DNA from: Clostridium sp. AM34-11AC | Lineage (GTDB): Bacteria > Bacillota > Clostridia > Lachnospirales > Lachnospiraceae | Assembly: GCF_003435375.1 (NCBI RefSeq) | Contig: NZ_QWGL01000005.1 | Span: 75,547 to 139,546 of the forward strand | Length of the DNA stretch: 64,000 bases | Direction: 5' to 3' | Notes under the pieces: model-generated | The model's input: only the letters and a program-made list of their open reading frames with translations | Told to the model about the DNA's origin: nothing | The model's database searches: none | Program-made: the position numbers and the translations under genes | In this document: positions 44,279 through 52,867 of the stretch, piece after piece | How positions within the stretch are numbered: position 1 is the first letter of the stretch | Layout: the number at the start of each line of letters is the position of its first letter

Positions 44279-44334
44279 CAAAAAGCAGAGGTTTCATGCA
44301 CACGGATTCGTGCATTCGCAAAACCTCTGCTTCT
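44279..44334 (-). terminator. Intrinsic terminator of the Crp/Fnr gene
   Basis: AAGCAGAGGTTT (44283-44294) pairs with AAACCTCTGCTT (44321-44332), with an inner TGCAC/GTGCA hairpin. Five T follow on the minus strand. Strong. Confidence 0.88.
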
Positions 44335-44449
44335 TATCTGTTATTTCCCATACACGGGAACATTCATATTATTTCGATTTTTCTTCCGCAATCTGTTCCG
44401 TCTCCGGATTTACAAACCGCCTTCCTGTCTTCTGACCACAGCCGTCCCT

Positions 44450-45106
44450 TTACGCGTATAAGATCTCTTCCAGTTCATCCGGCCTCAACAGACAGATCTC
44501 TCCGTCCCGCAGGGCGATAAGTCCCTGTTTTGTCAGACTTGCAAGTTCCCTGAAAAGGGAAGCGCGGCTGATTCCGAGGATCGATGCCAGTTCATCTCTG
44601 GAAACGTTCTTTCCAAACGCCCTGCCCTTATCCGGTTCCTCCAACAGGTACTGCACCAGCTTCTTCTTTCCGGACTGCATGGTCAGGAACTCGATCCTCC
44701 GGATCAGAAACTGCATTTTCCGATTGCAGAATCCGGCATACCGGAGTGCCAGTTCACTGTTTTTCTCCATGACCGCCAGAAGCTGGCTTTTCGGCATCGT
44801 CGCCAATGTGGTATCCGTCCGACACCGGAGTACCGTCGGAAATTCCGTGTTCGTTAAGAGGTTCACCACCCCAAAACAATCCCCTTTTTCCAGTTGGGAC
44901 AGCAGGATCTCTCTCCCATCAAGGGCGATGCTGTAAACGTCCATGCTGCCCTCCATAATCAGGCCTAATATCTCCTCATTCTTCTGTCTGTCGCTCACGA
45001 TCTGGCCTTTATGACAGTATTTTACCTGCATACCGGAAACCGGTAGATTGCAGCCGCCAAGCAGAGGGGACGCCTCGACAGCCGCCTTTATCTCTTCTTC
45101 TCTCAT
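44450..45106 (-). CDS. Crp/Fnr-family transcriptional regulator
   Basis: 218 residues. The N-terminal cyclic-nucleotide-binding-like barrel (about 15-130, LEKGDCFGVVNLL) joins a dimer helix and a C-terminal HTH_Crp domain (NVSRDELASILGISRASLFR). Several Cys lie in the sensor part (about residues 19, 31, 76, 94, 126), which could hold a metal, heme or Fe-S cofactor, but no known motif is complete. It is divergent from the GTPase-ABC operon, and a GTTAG-N6-CTAAC palindrome lies 29 bases before its start, so it probably controls both itself and that operon. Confidence 0.88.
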   Translation of the reverse strand: MREEEIKAAVEASPLLGGCNLPVSGMQVKYCHKGQIVSDRQKNEEILGLIMEGSMDVYSIALDGREILLSQLEKGDCFGVVNLLTNTEFPTVLRCRTDTTLATMPKSQLLAVMEKNSELALRYAGFCNRKMQFLIRRIEFLTMQSGKKKLVQYLLEEPDKGRAFGKNVSRDELASILGISRASLFRELASLTKQGLIALRDGEICLLRPDELEEILYA

Positions 45107-45134
45107 TATGTATATCTCCTATGGTCCGTCATCG

Positions 45135-45150
45135 GTTAGCTATATCTAAC
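45135..45150. promoter_or_regulatory. Candidate Crp/Fnr operator in the divergent gap
   Basis: GTTAG-CTATAT-CTAAC has two 5-base inverted half-sites six bases apart, the same geometry as the CRP site TGTGA-N6-TCACA. Its location between a Crp/Fnr gene and a divergent operon supports the call. Binding is not shown. Confidence 0.5.
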
Positions 45151-45300
45151 TCGAATGATATCACAGCCGTCTTTCTTTTACAAGTCCCAAAATATACCGT
45201 CGACAGTCTCATCTGATACTGACGAAAATCACCACCCTCTGCTATGCTTTTTACACATTGTGAAACATGTTGTCCGGCCAGGACAGACAAAGGAGTTATA

Positions 45301-46005
45301 ATGCCAAAGCATGTATTTTTATTTTCCGGATCATCTGCAGTTGGAAAAACATCCATCCTGCGGTATCTGATCCCTTTCTTAGAAAAAGGAGGAATGCGGA
45401 CAGCCATCTGTAAAATCGACTGCCTGTCCTCCAACGATGAATCTGTATATAAGAACCTCAATATCCCCACGGTAACAGGACTCAGCCGGGATATCTGCCC
45501 GGACCATTTTCTCGTATCAAATCTCCCAGAGCTCTGGGACTGGTGTGACTGCCTCGGGCGGGACTGCCTTCTTATCGAGACAGCCGGGCTCTGCCACCGT
45601 TGCTCTCCTGCGACAGAACTCTGTACCGCGGGATGTGTCCTGGACTGCACCGCCAGCAGCCACTCCCCGGAGCGCCTTGGTCCCATGGTCTCTGGCGCTG
45701 ATTTCATTGTTCTCACAAAGATCGATATGGTCTCCCAGGCGGAGCTTGAGATCATCGAATGGCAGCTAAAAAAATTAAATCCGGGTGCCAGGATTTTCCC
45801 TGCGGACGGTCTCGCCGGATACGGGACAGAATTTTTAGGGAGCTGGCTTTTGGAGCGGCCGGAAATTGAATCCCTGAAGGAAGACCGGCTCCGCCACACC
45901 ATGCCCGCCGGAGTCTGCTCCTACTGCGTCGGTGAACAGCGGGTGGGATCCGCCTACCAGCAGGGTGTCGTCGGCAAGATCTTTCAAGGAGGTATCCGCA
46001 GATGA
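45301..46005 (+). CDS. Cys-rich CobW/HypB/UreG-like GTPase
   Basis: 234 residues from the ATG at 45301 behind AAAGGAG. Walker A/G1 is FSGSSAVGKTSI (about residues 8-19), followed by KIDCLSS, an unusual LIETAGLCHRCSP where HypB/UreG have a metal-binding switch, then LCTAGCVLDCTASSHSP, the base-specific LTKID, and a C-terminal CSYCVG. About a dozen Cys suggest a bound metal. The family moves nickel, cobalt or zinc into enzymes. The stop codon overlaps the start of the ABC gene (ATGA). Metal and client protein unknown. Confidence 0.8.
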   Translation: MPKHVFLFSGSSAVGKTSILRYLIPFLEKGGMRTAICKIDCLSSNDESVYKNLNIPTVTGLSRDICPDHFLVSNLPELWDWCDCLGRDCLLIETAGLCHRCSPATELCTAGCVLDCTASSHSPERLGPMVSGADFIVLTKIDMVSQAELEIIEWQLKKLNPGARIFPADGLAGYGTEFLGSWLLERPEIESLKEDRLRHTMPAGVCSYCVGEQRVGSAYQQGVVGKIFQGGIRR

Positions 46006-46754
46006 ACTTTGAATCTTTGACGATTCTACCAGGAACCAACAAAGCCGGGGAACCGGAACATTTTGCCCCGGTCACACTCCATCCCGGCGAGCTCTGTGCC
46101 ATCGCCGGAAACACAGGGGCTGGAAAAAGCCGTCTCATAAAAGACATTGAGCAGCTTGTAAACGGTGACGGAATCAGCAGGCGGGGCATCCTCATAAACG
46201 ATGTCCCGGTCACCCTGGCAGACCGCTCCAGCCTCTCGAAGGAACTCATCGCCCATCTCTCCCAGAGCATGCGCTTCGTCCTGGATCTCAGCGTCCGGGA
46301 ATTTTTAAAGCTCCACTGCCAGTGCCGGAACCATCCGGAGATCTCCCCGGATGATGTGTTAGCCATGGCGAACCAGATCACGCCGGAGCCGGTTCTACCG
46401 GAAGAAAGTTTAAACCTCCTAAGCGGCGGCCAGACCCGGGCACTTATGATCGCCGATCTTGCCTGCATCTGTGACAGCCCTATCGTCCTCATCGACGAGA
46501 TAGAAAACGCAGGAATCGACAAAAAAGCGGCGCTGCGGCTCCTCACCGACCAGAGCAAGCTTGTCCTCATCGTCACTCATGATCCCCACACTGCCCTGAT
46601 GGCATCCACACGCCTCGCAATGAAAGGCGGGGAGGTCTGCCGGATCAGAAAGCGGACAGAGGCGGAAAAAACGCTTTATGCAGAGCTGGATGCTGCCTAC
46701 GAGCGTCAGAAACATCTTCAGGAATTACTTCGACAAGGAGAAGAACTTTTATGA
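46002..46754 (+). CDS. Stand-alone ABC ATPase
   Basis: 250 residues. Walker A is GNTGAGKSRL (about residues 35-44), signature LSGGQTRALMIADL, Walker B IVLIDEIENAG and the H-loop VTHDPH. All motifs for ATP hydrolysis are present. The C-terminus is a charged helix. There is no permease gene in the operon, so this need not be a transporter and may instead act on a protein or cofactor. It overlaps both neighbours by four bases, so all three products should be made in fixed ratio. Confidence 0.82.
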   Translation: MNFESLTILPGTNKAGEPEHFAPVTLHPGELCAIAGNTGAGKSRLIKDIEQLVNGDGISRRGILINDVPVTLADRSSLSKELIAHLSQSMRFVLDLSVREFLKLHCQCRNHPEISPDDVLAMANQITPEPVLPEESLNLLSGGQTRALMIADLACICDSPIVLIDEIENAGIDKKAALRLLTDQSKLVLIVTHDPHTALMASTRLAMKGGEVCRIRKRTEAEKTLYAELDAAYERQKHLQELLRQGEELL

Positions 46755-47758
46755 CAACCATCAGACTTTACTGGAACAATATCTGCGTCCTGCACCGGCA
46801 GGAGCTGCAATTTTTAAATGAGATCCGGGAGGAACTCAGAAAGGATGACATCGACCTTGATATCACCTGCTTCGGTCTCGGATATGGCCGCCATATGTCC
46901 GACTATCTGAGGGAGAAAGATTCCGTCCTTCCAGATCTCGTGGTCTCCACGGACCTGGAAGTATTTGAGGATGAGCGGATCTGGAACCGTTTTAGAGAGC
47001 ATGGGCTTCTTCCATTAAAAGAGTTCTTCCCGGTAAAAGATATTCCGGAGCTTGGCGGACTCAAAAAAGCTTCCGCTCTCCTTCCCTATCTTGCGATTCC
47101 TCTCGTGTTTTACTCCGACGTGGAGCTTCTACGCCAGACCAGCATGGATGCCAGTAGCATTAACACTAATTTTTTCACAGGAACCGATGCAGACAGTGAT
47201 CAAAGCATTTCTCTTAACCGGCTCGTTGAATCATCCTTTCCCCTCTCCTATGGTGGCATCAACAACTCTGCCGTAAAGACTGTCGCGAAGCTCACATGGG
47301 AATCCTTCGGTATGGAAACAGCAAAACATTTTCTTACTGCATCAAACGTTTTCGACATGCCGATCCAGGCCTTTCATCAGGTTTCCATCGGTGCGTCACC
47401 TCTCGCCCTGGTTCCGTCCGTCTATGCGCTCCGGGCTGACGGCAAAAAAAATAAGGCCTATTGGCCTCTGGAAGGCGCTCCGGCAATCCCCTCCTATATC
47501 TGTGCGGGCACCTCGGTCCCGGAAGATGCCCTTTTCGCCGTTATAGAAAAGCTGCGCGGTCCGAGATTCAGCCACTTTTACACAACGAATGGATGTCTTT
47601 ACAGCTGCGCTCCTGACGATCCACTGCCGGATCTCTCGTTCCTGGAAGGAAGCCGGACGAACCGGGGACTTCTCGTTCCGTCCGAATCATTCTTAAACTC
47701 CCTTCCCGCAGAAACTTTCTACAAAATGTATCACAGGGTGTTCCCAGCAGGCTCATAA
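46751..47758 (+). CDS. Solute-binding-like protein without signal peptide
   Basis: 335 residues, not firmly recognised. The N-terminus TTIRLYWNNICVLHRQELQF is not a signal peptide, so the product should be cytoplasmic. The pattern LPDLVVSTDLEVFEDERIW, LPYLAIPLVFYSDVELLRQT, SLPLSYG-like and NRGLLVPSESFLNSLP recalls the two-lobed iron/molybdate-type solute-binding fold, and it is on this resemblance that I name it. As third gene of the operon it may be a metal or cofactor carrier for the GTPase and ABC ATPase. Its end overlaps the convergent sigK gene by 28 bases. Confidence 0.6.
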   Translation: MTTIRLYWNNICVLHRQELQFLNEIREELRKDDIDLDITCFGLGYGRHMSDYLREKDSVLPDLVVSTDLEVFEDERIWNRFREHGLLPLKEFFPVKDIPELGGLKKASALLPYLAIPLVFYSDVELLRQTSMDASSINTNFFTGTDADSDQSISLNRLVESSFPLSYGGINNSAVKTVAKLTWESFGMETAKHFLTASNVFDMPIQAFHQVSIGASPLALVPSVYALRADGKKNKAYWPLEGAPAIPSYICAGTSVPEDALFAVIEKLRGPRFSHFYTTNGCLYSCAPDDPLPDLSFLEGSRTNRGLLVPSESFLNSLPAETFYKMYHRVFPAGS

Positions 47759-48372
47759 AACGCTTCCCGCATATGCCCCACCGCCCGTTTTTCGATCCTC
47801 GACACATAGGACCGGGAGATCCCTAGCTTTTCTGCGATCTCCCGCTGTGTGTGTTCCTTTGTCCCGAACAGTCCATATCTCATGCGGATCACGGTCTGCT
47901 CCATCTCCGTGAGATTCTCCCTGTAAGCTTCATAAAGACACCTCACATCCTGCTTGATAATCACGGTCTCAAGAACTTCCCGGTCCGTTGCCTCAAGGAC
48001 ATCCAGGAGGCTCACGGTCTCCCCGTCCTTATCCGCTCCGATGGGATCATAGATGGAAACTTCTCTGGAGAACTTCTTCCCGGTCCGGAACATCATTAGG
48101 ATTTCATTCTCCACACATTTCGCCGCATATGTGGCAAGCCGCGATCCTTTCTCCACATTGAAGGTATTTACAGCCTTTATGAGTCCTATGGTCCCCACCG
48201 ACAGAAGATCATCCATATCGTATCCGGTCTGCTGGTACTTCTTTATGACATGGGCAACAAGACGGAGATTCCGGTTGATCAGCACTTCTCTCGCTTCCAG
48301 GTCGCCCTCTTTGTAACGCTTCAGGTACTCCCGCTCTTCCTGTATGCTCAGTGGTTTCGGAAATGTCTTCAA
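47731..48372 (-). CDS. sigK: Sporulation sigma factor, SigK type
   Basis: 213 residues. Region 2 (LRLVAHVIKKYQQTGYDMDDLLSVGTIGLIKAV, quoted as landmark) and region 4 (HTQREIAEKLGISRSYVSRIEKRA) are those of SigE/SigK. The N-terminal KTFPKPLSIQEEREYLKRY is the SigK-type start. The only in-frame initiator is TTG at 48372 with a weak AAGGCGG, because a stop codon lies just upstream. The gene is intact, with no sigK-intervening element. SigK directs late mother-cell transcription during sporulation. Its 3' end overlaps the convergent gene by 28 bases. Confidence 0.85.
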   Translation of the reverse strand: MKTFPKPLSIQEEREYLKRYKEGDLEAREVLINRNLRLVAHVIKKYQQTGYDMDDLLSVGTIGLIKAVNTFNVEKGSRLATYAAKCVENEILMMFRTGKKFSREVSIYDPIGADKDGETVSLLDVLEATDREVLETVIIKQDVRCLYEAYRENLTEMEQTVIRMRYGLFGTKEHTQREIAEKLGISRSYVSRIEKRAVGHMREAFYEPAGNTL

Positions 48373-48630
48373 AGAAAGCCGCCTTAAGCTTCATTACCTT
48401 ATTTTATGCGGGCGGATCTGTTCAGGTGCTTTTACAATTTCGATTGTTTTTCCGTTACATCAGGATCTGGATCTGCGGTCTTTTTTGCCTGTATCTCATC
48501 GTATCCGCGCCGGATGCTCACCTTTTTTGTTAATATTTCGTATCGTTACTACTATTTTTTTGCAAAAATTTTGCATATTTTTACCAGCAGGAGTACAACA
48601 AATTGATTTTATAAAATTTTTATAATTTTA
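48373..48630. other. AT-rich gap between sigK and truncated cstA
   Basis: 258 bases, AT-rich towards the right. No complete ORF, and no sequence resembling the missing 5' half of cstA. It should hold the sigK promoter. The break with cstA coding sequence falls near 48630-48645. Confidence 0.5.
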
Positions 48631-49317
48631 ATGTGCATTCTCGCAGTTTTAACTCTCTGCGCCATCGGCTATGCCTACAAGTGGAACGCGGTTCATCCGG
48701 ACCAGGCGTTAAAGGGCGCGACAGCGATCTTCGGCGGCGGTATCGCTCACATGATCGACGATATCATCCCGGGAAGCTACAGCATCTTAAACTCTTTACT
48801 GGTACTTACATATTCCGCATTCTGTCTTACTTCTCTTGATACCGCAACACGTCTTGCGCGTTTCATGTTCCAGGAATTCTGGCTTGAGCCGGGTGAAACT
48901 GCTGCCGACATCAAGGAGGGCTGGAAAAAGGTTATGGTAAATCCTTACTTCGCTACGATCCTCACAGTTGTTCTTGGCATTCTTCTCGGCATGAACGGAT
49001 ACGGAAAGATCTGGGGACTGTTCGGAGCTGCCAACCAGCTTCTCGCAGGTATCGGCCTCTTAGCCGTTGCCACATGGCTCGGAAACATGGGCAAAAACAA
49101 CAAGATGTTCCTGATCCCGATGGCATTCATGATCATCGTTACGATCACCTCCCTTGCACTCACAGTTAAGAACCAGATCGGCATGATCGCCGCAGGCGGC
49201 GCTGACTGGGGTCCGTGGGCACAGACGATCCTCGGAATCCTTCTGATCTTCCTTGCGATCATCCTTGTTATTGAAGGTGTACAGACACTGTCCAGACAGA
49301 AGGCGGCCAAGGCTTAA
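48631..49317 (+). pseudogene. cstA: 5'-truncated carbon starvation protein CstA
   Basis: The 228 codons match the C-terminal half of CstA-family transporters: GYAYKWNAVHPDQALKGATA, FCLTSLDTATRLARFMFQE and NQLLAGIGLLAVATWLG. Family members are about 470-700 residues, so the first half is missing. A stop codon lies directly before the first ATG and there is no ribosome binding site, which argues against expression. CstA takes up pyruvate or peptides in other bacteria. A terminator remains at its 3' end. The loss is by deletion or rearrangement. Confidence 0.85.
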
Positions 49318-49352
49318 GTGCCGGGTAAATGATCAGATATTTTAAGAATTGA

Positions 49353-49402
49353 AAAAGACACGTCATACAGGTTTTAAGTGAAATCTGTATGGCGTGTCTT
49401 TT
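49353..49402 (+). terminator. Intrinsic terminator of the cstA remnant
   Basis: AAAAGACACG-TCATACAG pairs with CTGTATG-g-CGTGTCTTTT around a 14-base loop. The T-run serves the plus strand, and the A-rich left arm also makes it usable from the minus strand. Confidence 0.85.
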
Positions 49403-49566
49403 GTTTTACCGGATCTTTTAATCCAGATTTTTCTGTTGCCTGTCAACCGTCCGCCTCTCCATGTGCGGCATAACTGTGGAGTTTTTCTGTTGTTCCCCAA
49501 CCTGCCTGCGGACTGGCTGAAATGTCAGATTTTTAAGGTGTCAGCGCACCCAGGGACTCATTTACC

Positions 49567-50877
49567 TTATTCATTTCTGATCGCCGCCAGTGGACTTAAT
49601 TTCATCGCCCGCAGTGCCGGGAAAAGTCCAGCCAGCATTCCGATGAGGACCGCAAAGACCACAGCGGATCCGGAAAGCCACAGCGGGATCCTTGAGATTG
49701 CTCCAGAACCGCCGGTCATGCCGGAGAGACTGGCTCCCAGAAACTTATTGATGGCCGCGGAGACGCTGTAGCTTAAGCCAAGTCCCAGAACGCCTCCCAT
49801 AAATCCGATAAATCCTGCCTCCATCAAAAACATCGTCCGGATATCTCCAAGCGCACATCCCAAAACCTTCAGCACACCGATCTCCTTCGTTCTCTCATAG
49901 ATGGACATCATCATCGTGTTTGCAATTCCGATGGCCGCCACAAACAGCGATACAGCACCGATGCCTCCGAGGACCGCCTGGATCATATCCGTCTGCTGCT
50001 GGGCCTGTTCGAGCCACTGCATGCTGCTGTAGGCCTCGTAGCCCATATCTGTGATCGCTTTCTGGACCTCCGTCACATGCTCCATATCGTCCACATTCAC
50101 GTAAATCATATTGTAGACAAAATAATTGTAGGGTTTTCCCTTTTTATTTGTCGGCTGTCCGGGGATCGGGTTCTTCCGGTAGATTTTTTTCAGCTGGGTC
50201 TTTAACAGATCAATATCCGTGTAGATCTGGTATCCATACTCAGAAAATCCGTTCTCACCGCCATCCACCAGAGCGCAGGCCGGGAAAAGATACTTTTTCT
50301 GGCTGCTTTCATCCCCGTTTCCCATATTCTGGAACATGGTAAAAAACGGCTTGTGTATAAGATCCACTTTGGAAAGATCCTCGCCGTCCCAGCTTCCCTT
50401 TCCGGTCTTGCTGTTATAAAAGTTGTCGGAAACCATATTTCCGACGATAAATTCCAGCGTCGCCGCATTCTTGTCCGGAAGTTTTCCCTCCGCCAGCGGA
50501 ATCTGTTCCAGCTCCTCTCTGGGCATTCCCACAATGTTCGAATATCCCTGATAAACTCCCTGCTTCAGATTCACATCTGTCTCCAGGATCGGGGACACAC
50601 TCTTCACATGTGGGATCTTCGCAAGCTTCGTCACCGTGGCGTCCACGAGGTAATCGTCCTCAGACTGGTTCCCGTATCCGGAACTGATCTGGATCCTTGT
50701 GAGACTTCCGAAGGAAGCGTAGGATTCCACGGTATTTTCCTTCAGTCCGATTCCCAGAGAGACCATGACTACGATGGAGGCCGTGCCGATGACAACACCC
50801 AGAACGGTAAGTCCCGTCCTGAGTTTCCGTCTGCGCAGGTTATTGATGCTCATGATGAGCAGATCAAAGAATCTCAT
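49567..50877 (-). CDS. FtsX/MacB-type ABC permease
   Basis: 436 residues from the ATG at 50877, overlapping the end of the preceding gene by 14 bases. One N-terminal helix (LRTGLTVLGVVIGTASIVVMVSLG) precedes a large extracellular MacB_PCD domain, then three C-terminal helices (SLFVAAIGIANTMMMSIYERTKEIGVLKVLGC is the conserved FtsX loop, quoted as landmark). With the ATPase encoded two genes upstream it forms a MacB-like mechanotransmission machine, which in Gram-positive bacteria usually handles peptides, lipids or antimicrobial resistance rather than small-molecule import. Confidence 0.88.
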   Translation of the reverse strand: MRFFDLLIMSINNLRRRKLRTGLTVLGVVIGTASIVVMVSLGIGLKENTVESYASFGSLTRIQISSGYGNQSEDDYLVDATVTKLAKIPHVKSVSPILETDVNLKQGVYQGYSNIVGMPREELEQIPLAEGKLPDKNAATLEFIVGNMVSDNFYNSKTGKGSWDGEDLSKVDLIHKPFFTMFQNMGNGDESSQKKYLFPACALVDGGENGFSEYGYQIYTDIDLLKTQLKKIYRKNPIPGQPTNKKGKPYNYFVYNMIYVNVDDMEHVTEVQKAITDMGYEAYSSMQWLEQAQQQTDMIQAVLGGIGAVSLFVAAIGIANTMMMSIYERTKEIGVLKVLGCALGDIRTMFLMEAGFIGFMGGVLGLGLSYSVSAAINKFLGASLSGMTGGSGAISRIPLWLSGSAVVFAVLIGMLAGLFPALRAMKLSPLAAIRNE

Positions 50878-52780
50878 CGTCCATTCCCGCTTTCTTCTTT
50901 TTGCGTCTGATGACCACAAGGATCACAGCTGCAAGGACCACTCCCACGATTCCCACCGGGATCGCGAGATGCTTCAGTTTATCCGTCGTGGACGGTTCCG
51001 GCTGTACATCGTCACTGCTCCAGGTATCGTCAACATTGCTTTCATCCATGCTCTGATCCTCATTTACCATAAGCTGGATCTCTTTCTCGACCGTAGAGAC
51101 TTTTCCGTTCTCATCCTCATATGTAATGGAGAGTTTTACCTTTCCATCATCCGTGGTCGGGGCAATTCCATTGATCATCGTATCCACGTTTCCGCTTTTT
51201 CCGGGTTCGATATTTCCCACATAGCACTCATTTTTCTGGATAGAATCAGCCTCAAAGACCGCGTTCACGTTATAGAGCATGACTTTTCCGGTGTTGTTGA
51301 TGGAGAACATCACGTTTGACTCTTCGCCTACGGAAATAGCATCCGGCATGACCTCGATGGTGCCGGTATTTAACCGTGCCTCCTGCTTTAATCCAACCGC
51401 GATCTTTACGGCTTCCTTCGCATTCTTAAATTCCGGGCTGTCATACTGCTCATTGATCGTGATCGTATAGGAACGCTGTTCCGCTGTGGGACTTGAGGAA
51501 AATTTTATCGTCAGCGTGTCAGATGCTCCCGGTGCCAGAGAATTAACAACCACGGAGTTTGAACCGTTCACCGTCGTAAATACCGGACTGTCGCTCACTG
51601 CTTCCGACTCGAAGGTAAACAGGATATTGCTGGCTACGATACTGTTGGAAGCGTTTTTCATGCGCACCTTCAGCGTAAAATCCTGTCCGGCATAGATCTC
51701 CGCAGGATCCGTCTCAAAGCTGTCGACGATGATACGCGCCTTTGTTCTTTCGTTCTCGCCTGCTTCAGAATCCAGAGAATCATCCTCGTCTTTTCCATAG
51801 ACCCGCACATAAAAGGTATCCTCAATGGGAGCAGCAAAGTTTCCATTCTCATTTTCCCGGTAACGGATCTTAAACTTGATCGGATAATAGCCGGATTTCG
51901 CCTTTTCCCGCACCGCCATGCTGAATGGAACCGCCACCGTCTGATCCGGATTCATATTTCCCATCTGCCGGTCATAATTTCCGTCATTGATCTCGAACGG
52001 AAACTTCGCGATATCCTCAGAGAGCTCCATATCGACACGTACATCGTAGGCGGTCTTATAACCGGTATTTCTCACATTTACATCGAAATTCATGACCTCG
52101 GAATAGTTCGCGGACGGGGTGGGCTGATTCTCGCCGAGGGCGAATGCTACCGGCTCGGAGTTGTCCTCATTTGTCTCACTGGTTCCTGTTGTCTTCTTTG
52201 TCTCGATCCACGCCATGATCGTCTTTGCGTACTCGGATGACATTCCGTCCTCGCCCTGAGCGCGCTTCGAGATATAGATCAGGATCGGATAGTATCCCTC
52301 TTCCAGACCTTTTTTTACATTGACATTCAGATTAACGGTCTTTTTCGCTTTTTTATTTACATGACCGACCTTGTAATGGCGGTTTAAAGAATCTGTCACC
52401 TCAAAGGGATAGATCGTCTTCATGGACTGAACGATGCTGCTCTCCTCGCTGTCGCGGTCCTCCGTCTTTGTGATCTCATCGGAATAATGGTTCCGGAAAT
52501 CATCCTCGGAGGCGATCCAGATCTCCGTCTCGATCCAGTCTTTGTCCTCCATGTTCATGAGTGTCACGGAGACTGTTCCGTTTTTTCCGATATATAAAGT
52601 CGGCGTCTTTCCGATCACAAGGCGGACGGTATCATTGTCGTCATCCATCCGGTATACCTGTGGGATCGTCTCCGCCGCTTCTGTTGTCTCCTTCGCCGCG
52701 AATGCAGTTGCCGGGACTGCGCCCATCAGCATACACGCGGCAAGGAATGTTGCCATCCAGCGTAATCCTTTTATTTTCAT
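50864..52780 (-). CDS. Secreted CARDB/COG1361-type adhesin-like protein with C-terminal membrane anchor
   Basis: 638 residues. The signal peptide MATFLAACMLMGAVPATAFA is followed by several Ig-like beta-sandwich domains of the CARDB/NEW3 type (e.g. VRNTGYKTAYDVRVDMELSE, MKNASNSIVASNILFTFESE, SINNTGKVMLYNVNAVFE). A C-terminal helix (IPVGIVGVVLAAVILVVI) is followed by RRKKKK. Proteins of this kind sit between a MacB-type ATPase and permease gene in many Clostridia and probably act as the extracytoplasmic part of the complex, comparable to an adaptor. Gene order and overlap support one complex. Confidence 0.8.
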   Translation of the reverse strand: MKIKGLRWMATFLAACMLMGAVPATAFAAKETTEAAETIPQVYRMDDDNDTVRLVIGKTPTLYIGKNGTVSVTLMNMEDKDWIETEIWIASEDDFRNHYSDEITKTEDRDSEESSIVQSMKTIYPFEVTDSLNRHYKVGHVNKKAKKTVNLNVNVKKGLEEGYYPILIYISKRAQGEDGMSSEYAKTIMAWIETKKTTGTSETNEDNSEPVAFALGENQPTPSANYSEVMNFDVNVRNTGYKTAYDVRVDMELSEDIAKFPFEINDGNYDRQMGNMNPDQTVAVPFSMAVREKAKSGYYPIKFKIRYRENENGNFAAPIEDTFYVRVYGKDEDDSLDSEAGENERTKARIIVDSFETDPAEIYAGQDFTLKVRMKNASNSIVASNILFTFESEAVSDSPVFTTVNGSNSVVVNSLAPGASDTLTIKFSSSPTAEQRSYTITINEQYDSPEFKNAKEAVKIAVGLKQEARLNTGTIEVMPDAISVGEESNVMFSINNTGKVMLYNVNAVFEADSIQKNECYVGNIEPGKSGNVDTMINGIAPTTDDGKVKLSITYEDENGKVSTVEKEIQLMVNEDQSMDESNVDDTWSSDDVQPEPSTTDKLKHLAIPVGIVGVVLAAVILVVIRRKKKKAGMDDEIL

Positions 52781-52867
52781 ACTGTTCCTCTCCTCCTGGC
52801 TGTTCTATTTTAGTTATTTGTGCCAGCTTTCCATATTTTTGCGTTTATTTCAAAATTTTGTCGATTG

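Noticed and set aside
45129..45902. 257-codon minus-strand frame
   Set aside because: Shadow of the GTPase gene, with Ser/Arg-rich composition and no ribosome binding site.
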